A DNA stretch of 64,000 bases from Rickettsia helvetica (GTDB taxonomy: Bacteria > Pseudomonadota > Alphaproteobacteria > Rickettsiales > Rickettsiaceae). The notes beneath the pieces are model-generated. The model was not told where the DNA came from. It did no database searches and saw nothing but the letters and a program-made list of their open reading frames with translations. Position 1 is the stretch's first letter. Each line of letters opens with the position of its first letter. The position numbers and the translations under genes were made by a program. Positions 46,498 to 56,356 of the stretch are shown here, piece after piece. The DNA lies in assembly GCF_963970025.1 (NCBI RefSeq), contig NZ_OZ018776.1:806001-870000 (forward strand), given 5' to 3'.

Positions 46498-47138
46498 ATG
46501 AAATATCCTGTTGCACTTAGTATCGTTATATGTTTTTGTTTAGTTGCTTGCGTTGATCAGCCACCGGCTCCAATTGAGTATAAAGTAGGAGATGTTACTG
46601 CAAATAATAATTCTACCGAACTAGATCACGATGAGGGAATGATAGTTCAAAGAACTATGGAAGATACTTCTACATCAGAAAAAGTTAGCGGTAGACTCGA
46701 GGAACCAAAGGCAAAAATTATAGAAGATGATAATGATGATATTGAGATTCCTGTATCTCGGAATGAAGATAAAGATGAAGGAGCGATAGCACAATTAAAC
46801 TTTGTAAAACCGTTAAATGGGGTAATTATTACCGAGTTTAAAGCCGGTAAAAGTAAAGGGACAGATTTATTGTAGCTAAAGAATATAGCGAAGTTAAATC
46901 AATAGCTGCAGGAACGGTAATATATTCAGGCTTTAATAAACAATTCGGTAATTTAGTAATAGTTAAGTTAGATAAAGACGATTTGGAAGTAGCATATGCG
47001 AGTTTAGATGATTTATTACTTAAAAAAGGTGATAAAGTTGCTAAAAATAGTGTTATCGGACATGTAGAACATAAGTTATATTTTGCGATGCGTAAAAACA
47101 AAATAGCGGTTGATCCAAGCAAATATATAGGATTTTAA
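46498..47138 (+). pseudogene. NlpD/M23-like lipoprotein gene with a frameshift
   Basis: Starts MKYPVALSIVICFCLVAC, a lipoprotein signal with lipobox LVAC. A Glu/Asp-rich linker leads to FVKPLNGVIITEFKAGKSKG, where the frame breaks near 46865. In the next frame the reading resumes with VAKEYSEVKSIAAGTVIYSG, FGNLVIVKLDKDDLEVAY and VIGHVEHKLYFAMRKNK, the M23/LytM peptidase-like domain of NlpD/EnvC types. The LytM catalytic HxH is not evident, so the intact form may be a non-catalytic amidase activator. Ends directly before the YgjP-like gene. Confidence 0.72.
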
Positions 47139-47828
47139 ATGGAAGATTTTATTACTCTTACCAAATACGGCGAACCTCAAAATGTTATAGTAAGGAGGAG
47201 TAGCAAAGCTAAAAATATAGCCATCCGAATTACGCCTAAAGGTGCAGAGCTTATATTACCTCTTAAGGTAAAAGCCGAAAAAGGTCATAATTTTTTGTTA
47301 AGTAAAGAATATTGGGTTAGGCAAAAATTACATCGTAATGTAACTGTGATACCAAAGGATGAAGATAAGATTTCTATTTTGGGTAAATCTTATGAAATGA
47401 TACATATTGATTCGTCTAAAAATCAGATAAAACTAAATGATTCTACGTTAGAAGTGTATTGCAGTAAGGTACTAAAAACACTTAGTATAGAAGTATTCCT
47501 TAAAAAGAAATTATTAGCAGAAATAAAAATAATAGTAGAGAATATATCCAAAAAACATAATTTGACTTATTCTAATATTAGAATAATAGAAAATGTTAGC
47601 CGTTGGGGGAGTTGTTGTAGCAAAGGGAATCTTGCTTTTAATTGGCGGGTAGTTTTTGCCCCCTTTGAAGTACTGAAATATTTAGTAGCTCATGAAATGG
47701 CACATTTAAAAGAAATGAACCATAGCGAAAATTTTTGGCAGTTAGTTGAGGATATATATCCTGAATACCAACTGGCAAAATTATGGCTAAAAAGAAACGG
47801 TAAGAATTTATATAGTTATTTGTCGTGA
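47139..47828 (+). CDS. YgjP-like (DUF45) metal-dependent hydrolase
   Basis: 229 residues. The zinc motif is AHEMAHLKEMNHSENFW, with HExxH as HEMAH near residue 184 and a third His in NHSENFW. Preceded by SRWGSCCSKGNLAFNWR, a hallmark of the DUF45/YgjP metallopeptidase family. Cytoplasmic by lack of signal. Starts at the base after the NlpD-like stop. Substrate unknown. Confidence 0.88.
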   Translation: MEDFITLTKYGEPQNVIVRRSSKAKNIAIRITPKGAELILPLKVKAEKGHNFLLSKEYWVRQKLHRNVTVIPKDEDKISILGKSYEMIHIDSSKNQIKLNDSTLEVYCSKVLKTLSIEVFLKKKLLAEIKIIVENISKKHNLTYSNIRIIENVSRWGSCCSKGNLAFNWRVVFAPFEVLKYLVAHEMAHLKEMNHSENFWQLVEDIYPEYQLAKLWLKRNGKNLYSYLS

Positions 47829-47831
47829 AAT

Positions 47832-47860
47832 GTCATCCCATGGACAAGCCACGGCATGAC
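47832..47860. repeat. Short GTCAT-family repeat
   Basis: A single palindromic unit, gtcatcccatggacaagcca followed by cggcatgac, with inverted GTCAT/ATGAC ends. It lies between the YgjP-like gene and thyX. Confidence 0.8.
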
Positions 47861-47890
47861 ACCTGATAATTAAAGAATACAGAGGATAGA

Positions 47891-48775
47891 ATGCACAACA
47901 CCACAAAAAGAGCAACAGTTCCGGCACTTGAAGAAATCTTATATGAGCCTATAAAAGTGTTAGATCACGGCTTTATTAGAGTTATTGACTATATGGGAGA
48001 TGATAGTGCTATAGTACAAGCAGCACGTGTTTCTTACGGTAAGGGTACGAAGCAATTAAACCAAGATAAAGGGCTGATAAACTACTTGCTTCGTCACTAT
48101 CATACCACTCCTTTTGAGATGTGTGACATCAAGTTCCATATTAAACTACCGATATTTATTGCAAGACAATGGATTAGGCATAGAACGGCTAGTGTTAATG
48201 AATATTCGGCAAGATATTCTATTTTAGGCAATGAATTTTATCTACCTGAACCGGCAAATATTGCTTCCCAATCTGCCGTAAATAAACAATGTAGGGAAGG
48301 GGATAGCTTGCCGAAAGAAGTGGCTGAAAAGGTCCTTACAATTTTAGAGGAAGATGCTAGACAGTGCTACGGGCATTATAAGGAGCTGATGAATGCCGAT
48401 GAAGAGGGTAATATTATAGATGAAAACGCCACAGGGATAGCAAGAGAGCTTGCCCGTATGAATTTAACTTTAAATTATTATACTGAATGGTATTGGAAGA
48501 TTAATTTACATAATTTACTTCATTTCTTAAGGTTGCGTGCCGATCCTCATGCTCAATATGAAATTAGAGTTTATGCCGAAAAAATGCTTGAGATAGTCAA
48601 AGCTTGGGTACCTTTTACTTACAAAGCTTTTGAGGAATATCGTTTGCAGGGAGCAAATATTTCACGTAAAGGTTTGGACGTAATTAAAAGAATGATAAAA
48701 GGTGAGAAAGTTACCCATGAGACTAGCGGCATGACTAAAAGAGAATGGGAAGAATTAATGAAGATTTTTGGGTAG
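47891..48775 (+). CDS. thyX: FAD-dependent thymidylate synthase ThyX
   Basis: Makes dTMP from dUMP using methylene-THF and FAD. 294 residues. The ThyX motif RHRTASVNEYSARYS (RHR-x7-S) is complete near residue 95. The C-terminal HNLLHFLRLRADPHAQYEIR is also typical. Common in Rickettsia in place of thyA. Confidence 0.96.
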   Translation: MHNTTKRATVPALEEILYEPIKVLDHGFIRVIDYMGDDSAIVQAARVSYGKGTKQLNQDKGLINYLLRHYHTTPFEMCDIKFHIKLPIFIARQWIRHRTASVNEYSARYSILGNEFYLPEPANIASQSAVNKQCREGDSLPKEVAEKVLTILEEDARQCYGHYKELMNADEEGNIIDENATGIARELARMNLTLNYYTEWYWKINLHNLLHFLRLRADPHAQYEIRVYAEKMLEIVKAWVPFTYKAFEEYRLQGANISRKGLDVIKRMIKGEKVTHETSGMTKREWEELMKIFG

Positions 48776-48785
48776 TTTCGCAAGG

Positions 48786-48996
48786 TGTCATTGCGAGTGA
48801 CCAAAGGCGTTGTTGTGTGGCTCGATTTTTACCGTCATTGTGAGAAAAAACTGTAAGTTTTGATGAAGCAATCCAGTCAAAAATTCTAATTGACAGAATT
48901 TTTTTAATTATTTTCTGGATTGCCGCACTCACTTTGTTCGTTTGCAATGACGATTTTTAAGCCATACAACAAAGCCGCAATTTCCTCGCAATGACG
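48786..48996. repeat. Composite dispersed repeat
   Basis: Two overlapping CGTCATTG...CAATGACG units; the inner one has hairpin aaaaattct/agaattttt. Ends 25 bases before tolB. Confidence 0.85.
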
Positions 48997-49021
48997 TTAA
49001 TTATAAAAAGGAGTATTTTGA

Positions 49022-50356
49022 GTGAGAAATATTATATATTTTATACTATCACTATTATTTAGTTTTACCGGTTATGCACTTGAAACAATAAATATTGAGC
49101 ATGGGCGAGCTGACCCTACACCTATAGCAGTAAATAAATTTAATGCTGATAGTTCTACTGATAACGCAGTAGGTCACGATGTGGTTAAAGTTATCTCTAA
49201 TGATTTAAAGCTTTCGGGGTTATTCCGTCCTATTTCCTCTGCATCTTTTATAGAAGAGAAGACAGGAATAGAATATAAACCGCTTTTTGCTGCATGGCGT
49301 CAAATTAATGCTAGTCTTTTAGTAAACGGTGAAGTTAAAAAACTAGAAAGCGGTAAACTTAAAATTAGCTTTATATTATGGGATACGTTGCTTGAAAAAC
49401 AGCTCGCCGGTGAAATTCTTGAAGTACCGGAAAATCTATGGAGAAGAGCAGCACATAAAATTGCCGATAAAATTTATGAAAAAATTACCGGTGATGCCGG
49501 TTATTTTGACACCAAAATAGTGTATGTATCAGAAAGTAGTTCTTTACCGAAAATAAAAAGAATTGCTTTGATGGATTATGACGGGGCTAATAATAAATAC
49601 CTTACCAACGGTAAATCACTAGTCTTGACCCCAAGATTTGCTCGTTCAGCGGATAAGATTTTTTACGTTTCATATGCTACTAAAAGAAGAGCACTCGTTT
49701 ATGAAAAAGATTTAAAAACAGGCAAAGAAAGCGTAGTAGGTGATTTTTCCGGTATATCTTTTGCTCCTAGATTCTCACCGGACGGTAGAAAAGCTGTAAT
49801 GTCGATAGCTAAAAACGGCTCGACGCATATTTATGAAATTGACCTTGCTACTAAACGGCTTCATAAATTAACTGACGGATTCGGTATTAATACCTCTCCT
49901 AGCTATTCACCGGACGGTAAAAAAATTGTGTATAATTCCGATAGAAACGGTGTTCCTCAATTATATATCATGAATTCGGATGGAAGTGATGTTCAGCGTA
50001 TTAGTTTTGGCGGTGGTTCTTACGCAGCTCCTAGCTGGTCGCCTAGAGGAGACTATATAGCATTTACTAAGATTACTAGAGGAGACGGAGGAAAAACTTT
50101 TAATATCGGAATTATGAAAGCATGCCCCCAAGATGATGAGAATAGTGAAAGGATAATAACAAGCGGATATTTAGTCGAAAGTCCTTGTTGGTCGCCTAAC
50201 GGACGAGTTATTATGTTTGCTAAAGGTTGGCCTTCAAGAGCTAAAGCTCCGGGAAAGAATAAAATTTTTGCAATTGATCTAACAGGTCATAATGAAAGAG
50301 AAATTATAACACCGGCAGATGCTTCTGATCCTGAGTGGTCAGGTGTGCTGAATTGA
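49022..50356 (+). CDS. tolB: Tol-Pal system periplasmic protein TolB
   Basis: 444 residues: signal peptide (about 1-19), N-terminal domain (HDVVKVISNDLKLSGLFRPI), then a six-bladed propeller with repeated FSPDGRK, YSPDGKKIVY, WSPRGDYIAF and WSPNGRV strands. Works with TolQRA, whose genes lie at 62-64 kb. The start is GTG at 49022, supported by aaggag 8 bases upstream. Confidence 0.95.
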   Translation: MRNIIYFILSLLFSFTGYALETINIEHGRADPTPIAVNKFNADSSTDNAVGHDVVKVISNDLKLSGLFRPISSASFIEEKTGIEYKPLFAAWRQINASLLVNGEVKKLESGKLKISFILWDTLLEKQLAGEILEVPENLWRRAAHKIADKIYEKITGDAGYFDTKIVYVSESSSLPKIKRIALMDYDGANNKYLTNGKSLVLTPRFARSADKIFYVSYATKRRALVYEKDLKTGKESVVGDFSGISFAPRFSPDGRKAVMSIAKNGSTHIYEIDLATKRLHKLTDGFGINTSPSYSPDGKKIVYNSDRNGVPQLYIMNSDGSDVQRISFGGGSYAAPSWSPRGDYIAFTKITRGDGGKTFNIGIMKACPQDDENSERIITSGYLVESPCWSPNGRVIMFAKGWPSRAKAPGKNKIFAIDLTGHNEREIITPADASDPEWSGVLN

Positions 50357-50402
50357 TGCTTCATCGTTGGGAGAAGGCTTGCCTGCGTGGACATACCAAA
50401 AT

Positions 50403-50509
50403 CGTTATTGCGAGGAAATTACGTAAGTAATTGACGAAGCAATCTCAGGAGTTTGTCATTATTTCATGAGATTGCCACGCGGCCTACGCTACGGCTGCTT
50501 GCAATGACG
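50403..50509. repeat. Dispersed repeat (CGTCATTGCGAG family)
   Basis: Starts cgttattgcgaggaaattac, ends ttgcaatgacg. Lies between convergent tolB and rpoH. Confidence 0.85.
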
Positions 50510-50519
50510 ATTAAGAATG

Positions 50520-51401
50520 TTAAGCTACTTCTCTACTATGGTTTAAAATAAACTTCTTTATTTTTTCAAAAGCCGTATTTTCTATTTGTCTAATACGTTC
50601 CTTAGAAATATTATACTCATTGCTTAGAATATCTAGAGTTTTAGGAGTATCCGTTAATTTACGCTCTGTTAAAATATGAAGTTCCCTATCGTTTAAAATC
50701 TTCATAGCATTTGATAGTAACTTCCTTTTACTGGTAAAATTTTGCTTATTAACAGCCATAGCTTCGGGAGTAGGGCGTGTTTCTGGTAATAGTTCTATTA
50801 GTTCTCCTGATTCTGCATCATCACTATTTATAGAGTTATTTAACGATAAATCAGGACCTGAAATTCTAGTATTCATTTCAGAAACTTCATTAACCGAAAC
50901 GCCTAGCTCATCTGCTATTTGTGCAAAATCATCGGTAGTAATAGCCCTTGAGTATAAATTAGTAATTTTATGCTTAACTTTATTAAGACTAAAAAATAAT
51001 TTTTTTTGTGCGGCCGTTGTTCCCATCTTTACTAATGACCAAGATTTTAATATATATTCTTGTATGGCTGCTTTAATCCACCACATCGCATATGTTGATA
51101 GGCGGAAACCAAGTTCGGGATTGAATTTTTTTACTGCCTGCATTAAACCTATATTACCTTCTGAAACCAGTTCGGTAATAGGAAGACCGTAAGTCCTATA
51201 GCCGCTTGCAATTTTTGCAACAAGCTTAAGATGGCTCGTTACTAATTTATGTGCAGCTTGTAAATCATTCTCCTCTAAATAGGATTTCGCTAATAAAAAT
51301 TCTTCTTCTTGCGTAAGTGAAGGAATTTTATTGATTTTCTGTAAGTAGCTATAAAATCCTGATTCGCTAGAAATTGCTAATGCATTAATACTATTAGTCA
51401 T
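50520..51401 (-). CDS. rpoH: Heat-shock sigma factor RpoH (sigma-32)
   Basis: 293 residues. Region 2 reads SEGNIGLMQAVKKFNPELGF and STYAMWWIKAAIQEYILKSW; the RpoH box QKKLFFSLNK follows, which distinguishes sigma-32 from RpoD. Region 4 helix-turn-helix SNEYNISKERIRQIE is at the C-terminus. Divergent from ctaG. Confidence 0.96.
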   Translation of the reverse strand: MTNSINALAISSESGFYSYLQKINKIPSLTQEEEFLLAKSYLEENDLQAAHKLVTSHLKLVAKIASGYRTYGLPITELVSEGNIGLMQAVKKFNPELGFRLSTYAMWWIKAAIQEYILKSWSLVKMGTTAAQKKLFFSLNKVKHKITNLYSRAITTDDFAQIADELGVSVNEVSEMNTRISGPDLSLNNSINSDDAESGELIELLPETRPTPEAMAVNKQNFTSKRKLLSNAMKILNDRELHILTERKLTDTPKTLDILSNEYNISKERIRQIENTAFEKIKKFILNHSREVA

Positions 51402-51490
51402 ACTAACCTTAAAAACTATTTTTCTTTATACTAACACATATATGATCTAAAATAAACTTTTTCTAGAGTATTTTTAAATAAAATCAAATA

Positions 51491-52057
51491 ATGTCTAAAA
51501 AATCCAATAAAAATTTAGCTTTTTCCTTGTTGGGATTAATAATTAGTATGGTGTTACTAAGTTTTGCTTCCGTACCTATCTATAATTTATTTTGTAAAGT
51601 TACAGGATATGGCGGCACTACTGTAAAAGAAACGGTGAGTGTATATTCTAAGGTAAAAGGCACTAAACCTATAATTATCGAGTTTGATACTAATGTTGAT
51701 AAAGATTTGCCTTGGCGTTTTATCCCAAGGCAGCAAAGAGTGCAAATTATTCCGGGGCAGAATACTCTAGTGTTCTATGAAACGGAAAATCTAAGCGATA
51801 ACGATATAATAGGTACTTCCGTATATAATGTTACTCCAAATAAAGCAGGAAAATATTTCGTAAAAATTCATTGTTTTTGTTTTGAAGAACAATTATTAAA
51901 AGCCGGCGAAAAAGTCTTAATGCCGGTTACATTTTATATAGATAAGGATTTTGAGCTTGACCCTGAAATGCAAGACATTAAAGTACTTACCTTATCTTAT
52001 AGTTTCTTTAAAGTAAGAGAGATATCGTCATTGCGAGGAAATTATGTAAGTAATTGA
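51491..52057 (+). CDS. ctaG: Cytochrome c oxidase copper chaperone CtaG/Cox11
   Basis: 188 residues: N-terminal membrane anchor (about 9-30), periplasmic beta domain, and copper-binding CFCFEEQ around residue 132. It delivers copper to CuB of cytochrome oxidase. The last 13 residues or so (from EISSLRGNYVSN) are coded by a dispersed repeat, which also gives the stop. Confidence 0.93.
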   Translation: MSKKSNKNLAFSLLGLIISMVLLSFASVPIYNLFCKVTGYGGTTVKETVSVYSKVKGTKPIIIEFDTNVDKDLPWRFIPRQQRVQIIPGQNTLVFYETENLSDNDIIGTSVYNVTPNKAGKYFVKIHCFCFEEQLLKAGEKVLMPVTFYIDKDFELDPEMQDIKVLTLSYSFFKVREISSLRGNYVSN

Positions 52058-52127
52058 CGAAGCAATCTCAGGAGTTTGTTATTATTTCATGAGATTGCCA
52101 CGCAGCCTACGGCCGCTCGCAATGACG
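52026..52127. repeat. Dispersed repeat shared by two convergent gene ends
   Basis: CGTCATTGCGAG to CTCGCAATGACG. The left part encodes the ctaG C-terminus on plus; the right part encodes the end of the glycosyltransferase-like gene (IVIASGRRLRGNLMK) on minus. Confidence 0.93.
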
Positions 52128-53137
52128 ATTTTGGAGTTATGCAACGACACCGGCTCATCGAGTATACACTCGATAACCCATTTACGAAGTCTAACAACCG
52201 GTAGAGTATTTATAAGAGCGGTAGAAGGTAAAACTTTGCCGTTAGTATTAAAGTTAATTATAGGTTCTATACCATATATGCTATACCACGGCTTTAATGG
52301 TGAGCTATTTGAATATTTACGGTGGAACCAAGATAAAGAAGGTGTTGTTTCTTCATACTCTATTACTTTAACCGATTGTGGATTTTTGTGATATATAAGG
52401 CTAAGTACCGATTGATCGGAATGATGCCATTTATATTCATCGTAATTAGGATAGATATTATAATCTTTGCCTGAAAGAATTCTAATATCTTCGCAACTTT
52501 TTAGCCATTTTTCAACAAAAGAACGAGAAAGCTCAGTATTACGCACAATAATAACGGCACTCCAAATGTGATCATCATTTCTGCATTTGTCAGTAAGACA
52601 ATCCATTAAAGCGAAAGTTTCGCCTTTAACAAAACTACCATTTTTACGATTGCGATCATGTACCAGTAATAAATCATTATTGCCTAAAAGATTTGTTAAA
52701 TTACTGATATGCTTTTTAATAACAAAAGCCGAATCTAAATATACTATAATGGCTCCTTCCGGTGCATTTTTCATTGTTTCAAGTATAATATAAGGCTTCC
52801 ATAGCCATAATCCCGCTCCTGCAGGTTCATTAAAAATTTCTTGATTTTTTTCTATAAACGCTTGATTTATGTGTTTTTTCTTATAGTTCAATATGAAATC
52901 TATACCTTTATTAATTGCATAGTGAGTAGTTGCATTCTGATTACGATAAACATGCTCCGGACCGTCGGCATAAGAAACTAAATAAATAGGTTCTTTTATA
53001 GAATTCTGAATAGATAAATCTACTTTTTGTAACGATACGTCATTAATAAAACCTTGACGTGCATATTCTAAAATAATCAGTATAAAATAAATTAGAGCTA
53101 ACGTAATAATCGTCTTGTATAATATTTTAAATAACAT
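52082..53137 (-). CDS. Membrane-anchored glycosyltransferase-like protein
   Basis: 351 residues with an N-terminal membrane anchor (about 7-25). GAGLWLWKPYIILETMKNAP and IIVYLDSAF resemble the W-KP and D-x-D/S region of small sugar-transferase-like families. NDDHIWSAVIIVRN and YKWHHSDQSVLS are further conserved-looking stretches. The canonical DxD is replaced by YLDSAF. The C-terminal 15 residues are repeat-derived. Enzyme activity and substrate are unknown. Confidence 0.6.
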   Translation of the reverse strand: MLFKILYKTIITLALIYFILIILEYARQGFINDVSLQKVDLSIQNSIKEPIYLVSYADGPEHVYRNQNATTHYAINKGIDFILNYKKKHINQAFIEKNQEIFNEPAGAGLWLWKPYIILETMKNAPEGAIIVYLDSAFVIKKHISNLTNLLGNNDLLLVHDRNRKNGSFVKGETFALMDCLTDKCRNDDHIWSAVIIVRNTELSRSFVEKWLKSCEDIRILSGKDYNIYPNYDEYKWHHSDQSVLSLIYHKNPQSVKVIEYEETTPSLSWFHRKYSNSSPLKPWYSIYGIEPIINFNTNGKVLPSTALINTLPVVRLRKWVIECILDEPVSLHNSKIVIASGRRLRGNLMK

Positions 53138-53205
53138 ATAATTTAATTTTTTGAATTCTTTAAGCTACGTCATTGTGAGCAAGCTTTGTTGCCTTGATAC
53201 CGAGT

Positions 53206-53325
53206 CGTCATTGCGAGCAGCCGTAGGCTGCGTGGCAATCCAGGAAAAATAATAAAAATTCTATAAATCAGAATTTTTAATTGGATTGCTTCGTCAATTA
53301 CGAAGTAATTGACGAAGCAATGACG
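53206..53325. repeat. Dispersed repeat with central hairpin
   Basis: CGTCATTGCGAGCAGCCGTA start, gaagcaatgacg end, middle hairpin aaaaattct/agaattttt. A further short gtcattgtgagc piece lies at 53168. Upstream of mnmA. Confidence 0.87.
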
Positions 53326-53434
53326 AAATCGATAATTATTAAACAGCACCAATTGTAGCATTTTAATATGTTAAAAGATAGTGTTGTAATTTAATTATAA
53401 ATTTAGTATAACTTGCTGTTTGTTTAAGGTTGGT

Positions 53435-54535
53435 ATGATTAATTTAGGGGATAAGCAGTCTACTATAGTTGTCGCAATGTCGGGCGGGGTTGATAGTTCG
53501 GCGGTTACCGCAATGCTGCATGAACAGGGACATAATGTTATAGGTATTACCTTGCAGCTATATGATCATGGTATGGCAGTAGGGAAAAAAAATGCCTGTT
53601 GTGCCGGTCAGGATATTTACGATGCTAAAATGGTAGCAAACAAACTAGGTATTCCTCATTACGTACTTGATTATGAGAGCAAATTTAAAGAGTCGGTAAT
53701 AGATAATTTCGTCGATAGCTATTTACAAGGTGAAACACCGCTGCCGTGCGTACAATGTAATAAATCGGTAAAGTTTAGGGATCTAATTAAAACGGCTAGA
53801 GAACTTGGGGCAGATAAGCTTGCTACTGGTCATTACGTACGAAAAATAAACGGTGATAACGGAGTGGAGTTGCATACGGGACTTGATCCGGCAAAAGACC
53901 AAAGTTATTTTTTATTTACGACAACTAAAGAGCAATTAGAATATTTAATCTTTCCTCTTGGGGGACTTACTAAGGATGAAACACGAAAGCTTGCTAGTAA
54001 ATTTGGGCTTGAGGTAGCGGATAAGCCTGACAGCCAAGATATTTGTTTCGTACCTGACGGAAATTATAAGAGCGTAATAAATAAAATACGTCCGGATAGC
54101 AGTGAAAGCGGTAAGATTATTCACATAAACGGGTTTGAACTAGGAGAGCAGCATAGCGGTATAATTAATTACACTATAGGGCAACGTCGTGGGCTTGGTA
54201 TAGCTTATAATGAGCCTTTATATGTAGTAAAGATTGATCCTAAGGACAATATAGTATATGTAGGACCGGAGTCCGCATTAAACGTACAGGAGTTTATAAT
54301 TAAAGACGTGAATTGGCTTGCAGATGAGATTAAAGATAACGAAAAGCTAGAAGTAGCCGTTAAAATTCGCTCGACAAGACCGCCTCGTCTAGCCGAAATC
54401 AGTAAACTTGGTGATGATAAAATGAAAGTAAAATTTTTATCCGAAGAAAAAGCCGTTGCCCCTGGGCAAGCATGCGTTATTTATGCAGGTGAAAGAGTGC
54501 TTGGTGGCGGATGGATTACTAGGGAGATAAGGTAG
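53435..54535 (+). CDS. mnmA: tRNA 2-thiouridylase MnmA
   Basis: Adds sulfur to U34 of Lys, Glu and Gln tRNAs. From the ATG at 53435 (aaggt upstream) it has 366 residues; a TTG at 53420 would add five. PP-loop AMSGGVDSSAV at the start, catalytic cysteines in PCVQCNKSVKF and SQDICFVPDG, and the tRNA-binding end with GERVLGGGWI. Intact. Confidence 0.95.
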   Translation: MINLGDKQSTIVVAMSGGVDSSAVTAMLHEQGHNVIGITLQLYDHGMAVGKKNACCAGQDIYDAKMVANKLGIPHYVLDYESKFKESVIDNFVDSYLQGETPLPCVQCNKSVKFRDLIKTARELGADKLATGHYVRKINGDNGVELHTGLDPAKDQSYFLFTTTKEQLEYLIFPLGGLTKDETRKLASKFGLEVADKPDSQDICFVPDGNYKSVINKIRPDSSESGKIIHINGFELGEQHSGIINYTIGQRRGLGIAYNEPLYVVKIDPKDNIVYVGPESALNVQEFIIKDVNWLADEIKDNEKLEVAVKIRSTRPPRLAEISKLGDDKMKVKFLSEEKAVAPGQACVIYAGERVLGGGWITREIR

Positions 54536-54563
54536 TCATTCCTGCGAGGAGTGGATGCCAAAT

Positions 54564-54684
54564 CGTCATTGCGAAGCCACGAAGTGGCTGTGGCAATCCA
54601 GAAAAAATAATAAAAAAATGCTAATCTTTAGCATTTTTAACTGGATTGCATCGTCAAAATTTTCAATTTTTCCTCGCAATGACG
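54564..54684. repeat. Dispersed repeat with central hairpin
   Basis: CGTCATTGCGAAG start and CTCGCAATGACG end. The central aaaaatgctaa/ttagcattttt hairpin (54614-54638, loop tct) could act as a terminator for mnmA. Confidence 0.88.
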
Positions 54685-54739
54685 AAAAAATTATTACATT
54701 AGGCAATACAAAATAAGCTCACTAAAATAGGAGAAACTA

Positions 54740-56152
54740 ATGAGTTTTTTAAGGAAGAAAAGTTTTGAATCAGTAAAGGAGATAGGTAGCTCAAGCGGTC
54801 TTAGCAAAACGCTTGGAGCATTCGATTTAATATTACTAGGTCTTGGTGCAATGATCGGCACGGGCGTATTCGTCGTTACTGGTATAATTGCTGCTAAATT
54901 TTCAGGACCTGCAGTGATGATATCTTATATAATTGCCGGTATTACCTGTATTTTCGTTGCACTTGTTTATACCGAACTTGCCGCTATGCTTCCGACTTCC
55001 GGCAGTATTTATACTTATTCCTATGTTGCATTCGGCGAAGTATTTGCTTGGATGATCGGTAGCGTTATAATATTAGAGTTTGGAGTATCTGCCGGAATAG
55101 TAGCAGCCGGTTGGTCCGGTTATATACAAGGAATATTAGAGGTTGGAGGAGTATACTTACCAAAAGCCTTAACTACCGTGCCTTCAAATGGTGGAGTAAT
55201 AAATTTACCGGCATTTTTAATTTCGGCATTTATTGGATTTATTTTATTTTTAGGTACTAAAGATAGTAAAAAAATAAATGCTATTTTAGTTTTTATAAAA
55301 ATGGCAGCAATATTTGCTTTTGTTGTGGCAGCTGCTCCGCATTTTGATGCTACTAATTGGAGTAATTTTATGCCGTTCGGTTTCAGTGGCGTCGTGATGG
55401 GTTCTTCTATTTTGTTCTTAGCTTTTACAGGTTTTGGAACAATTGCAACCGCAGCTGAAGAATGTAAAAATCCAAAACGTGATATAATAATCGGTATTAT
55501 AGGATCACTAGTTTTAACTACTTTAGCATATGTGGTAATGTCAGGCTTAGTTACCGGTATAGCTCCTTTCGATCAGCTAAATAATGATCGTCCGCTTGCT
55601 TATGCCTTGACTATCAATAATAGTAGAATTGGTTCAGCAATTGTTTCAACTGGAGCGGTTTGCGGTATGATGACGGTGTTGATGATGAATATTTACGGTA
55701 CTTCTCGTATTTTTTATGCTATCGCACGTGACGGTTTACTACCGAAAAGTTTTGCAAAGTTGCATCCTAAATATGATAGCCCGTATATTACGATTATAAT
55801 ATTCTCTGCACTTGCAGCGTTTTTAGGCGGTTTTTGTCCTACTGAAATTATAACACAATTAACTTCAATGGGAGCACTTATTGATTATATTGCTGTAGCA
55901 ATAATAGTAATGATGTTTAGGATAAAATTACCGACTGCTCAAAGATCATTTAAATGTCCTATAGTATTTATTATTGCACCGTTTATTTTGTTTGCTTGTA
56001 TCTATCTATTACTTACACAAATGTACGGTGATGAAATATATAAAGGAAATTTTAACCTATTAACGGCAGGTCGTGCATTAATATATTGGTTTATTACAAT
56101 ATTTGTTTTATATATTGTAAGATCATTGTTTATGAAAAAAGAGCAGAACTAG
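54740..56152 (+). CDS. APC-family amino-acid permease
   Basis: 470 residues, about 12 membrane helices. The substrate-site signature GLGAMIGTGVFVVTGIIA is in helix 1 and FLAFTGFGTIATAAEECKNP around helix 6, typical of the cationic amino-acid transporter branch of the APC superfamily. An aggag-like site (ataggagaaactaATG) precedes the start. Imports host amino acids; exact substrate not determinable. Confidence 0.88.
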   Translation: MSFLRKKSFESVKEIGSSSGLSKTLGAFDLILLGLGAMIGTGVFVVTGIIAAKFSGPAVMISYIIAGITCIFVALVYTELAAMLPTSGSIYTYSYVAFGEVFAWMIGSVIILEFGVSAGIVAAGWSGYIQGILEVGGVYLPKALTTVPSNGGVINLPAFLISAFIGFILFLGTKDSKKINAILVFIKMAAIFAFVVAAAPHFDATNWSNFMPFGFSGVVMGSSILFLAFTGFGTIATAAEECKNPKRDIIIGIIGSLVLTTLAYVVMSGLVTGIAPFDQLNNDRPLAYALTINNSRIGSAIVSTGAVCGMMTVLMMNIYGTSRIFYAIARDGLLPKSFAKLHPKYDSPYITIIIFSALAAFLGGFCPTEIITQLTSMGALIDYIAVAIIVMMFRIKLPTAQRSFKCPIVFIIAPFILFACIYLLLTQMYGDEIYKGNFNLLTAGRALIYWFITIFVLYIVRSLFMKKEQN

Positions 56153-56166
56153 ATGTTATTCCTATG

Positions 56167-56285
56167 GTCATTGCGAGCAGCCGTAGGCTGCGTGGCAATC
56201 TAGAAAAATAATAAAAAAATTCTGTAAATCAGAATTTTTTACTGGATTGCTTCGTCAAAACTTACAGTTTTTCCTCACAATGACG
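56167..56285. repeat. Dispersed repeat with central hairpin
   Basis: GTCATTGCGAGCAGCCGTAG start, ctcacaatgacg end. Central hairpin aaaaaattctg/cagaatttttt (56214-56240, loop taaat) after the permease. Confidence 0.88.
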
Positions 56286-56356
56286 GAAAAACCTATCCAC
56301 GCAACAATACCTGCTTGCAATGGCGTTGATCCACACAACAAAACAAAATTAACCAA

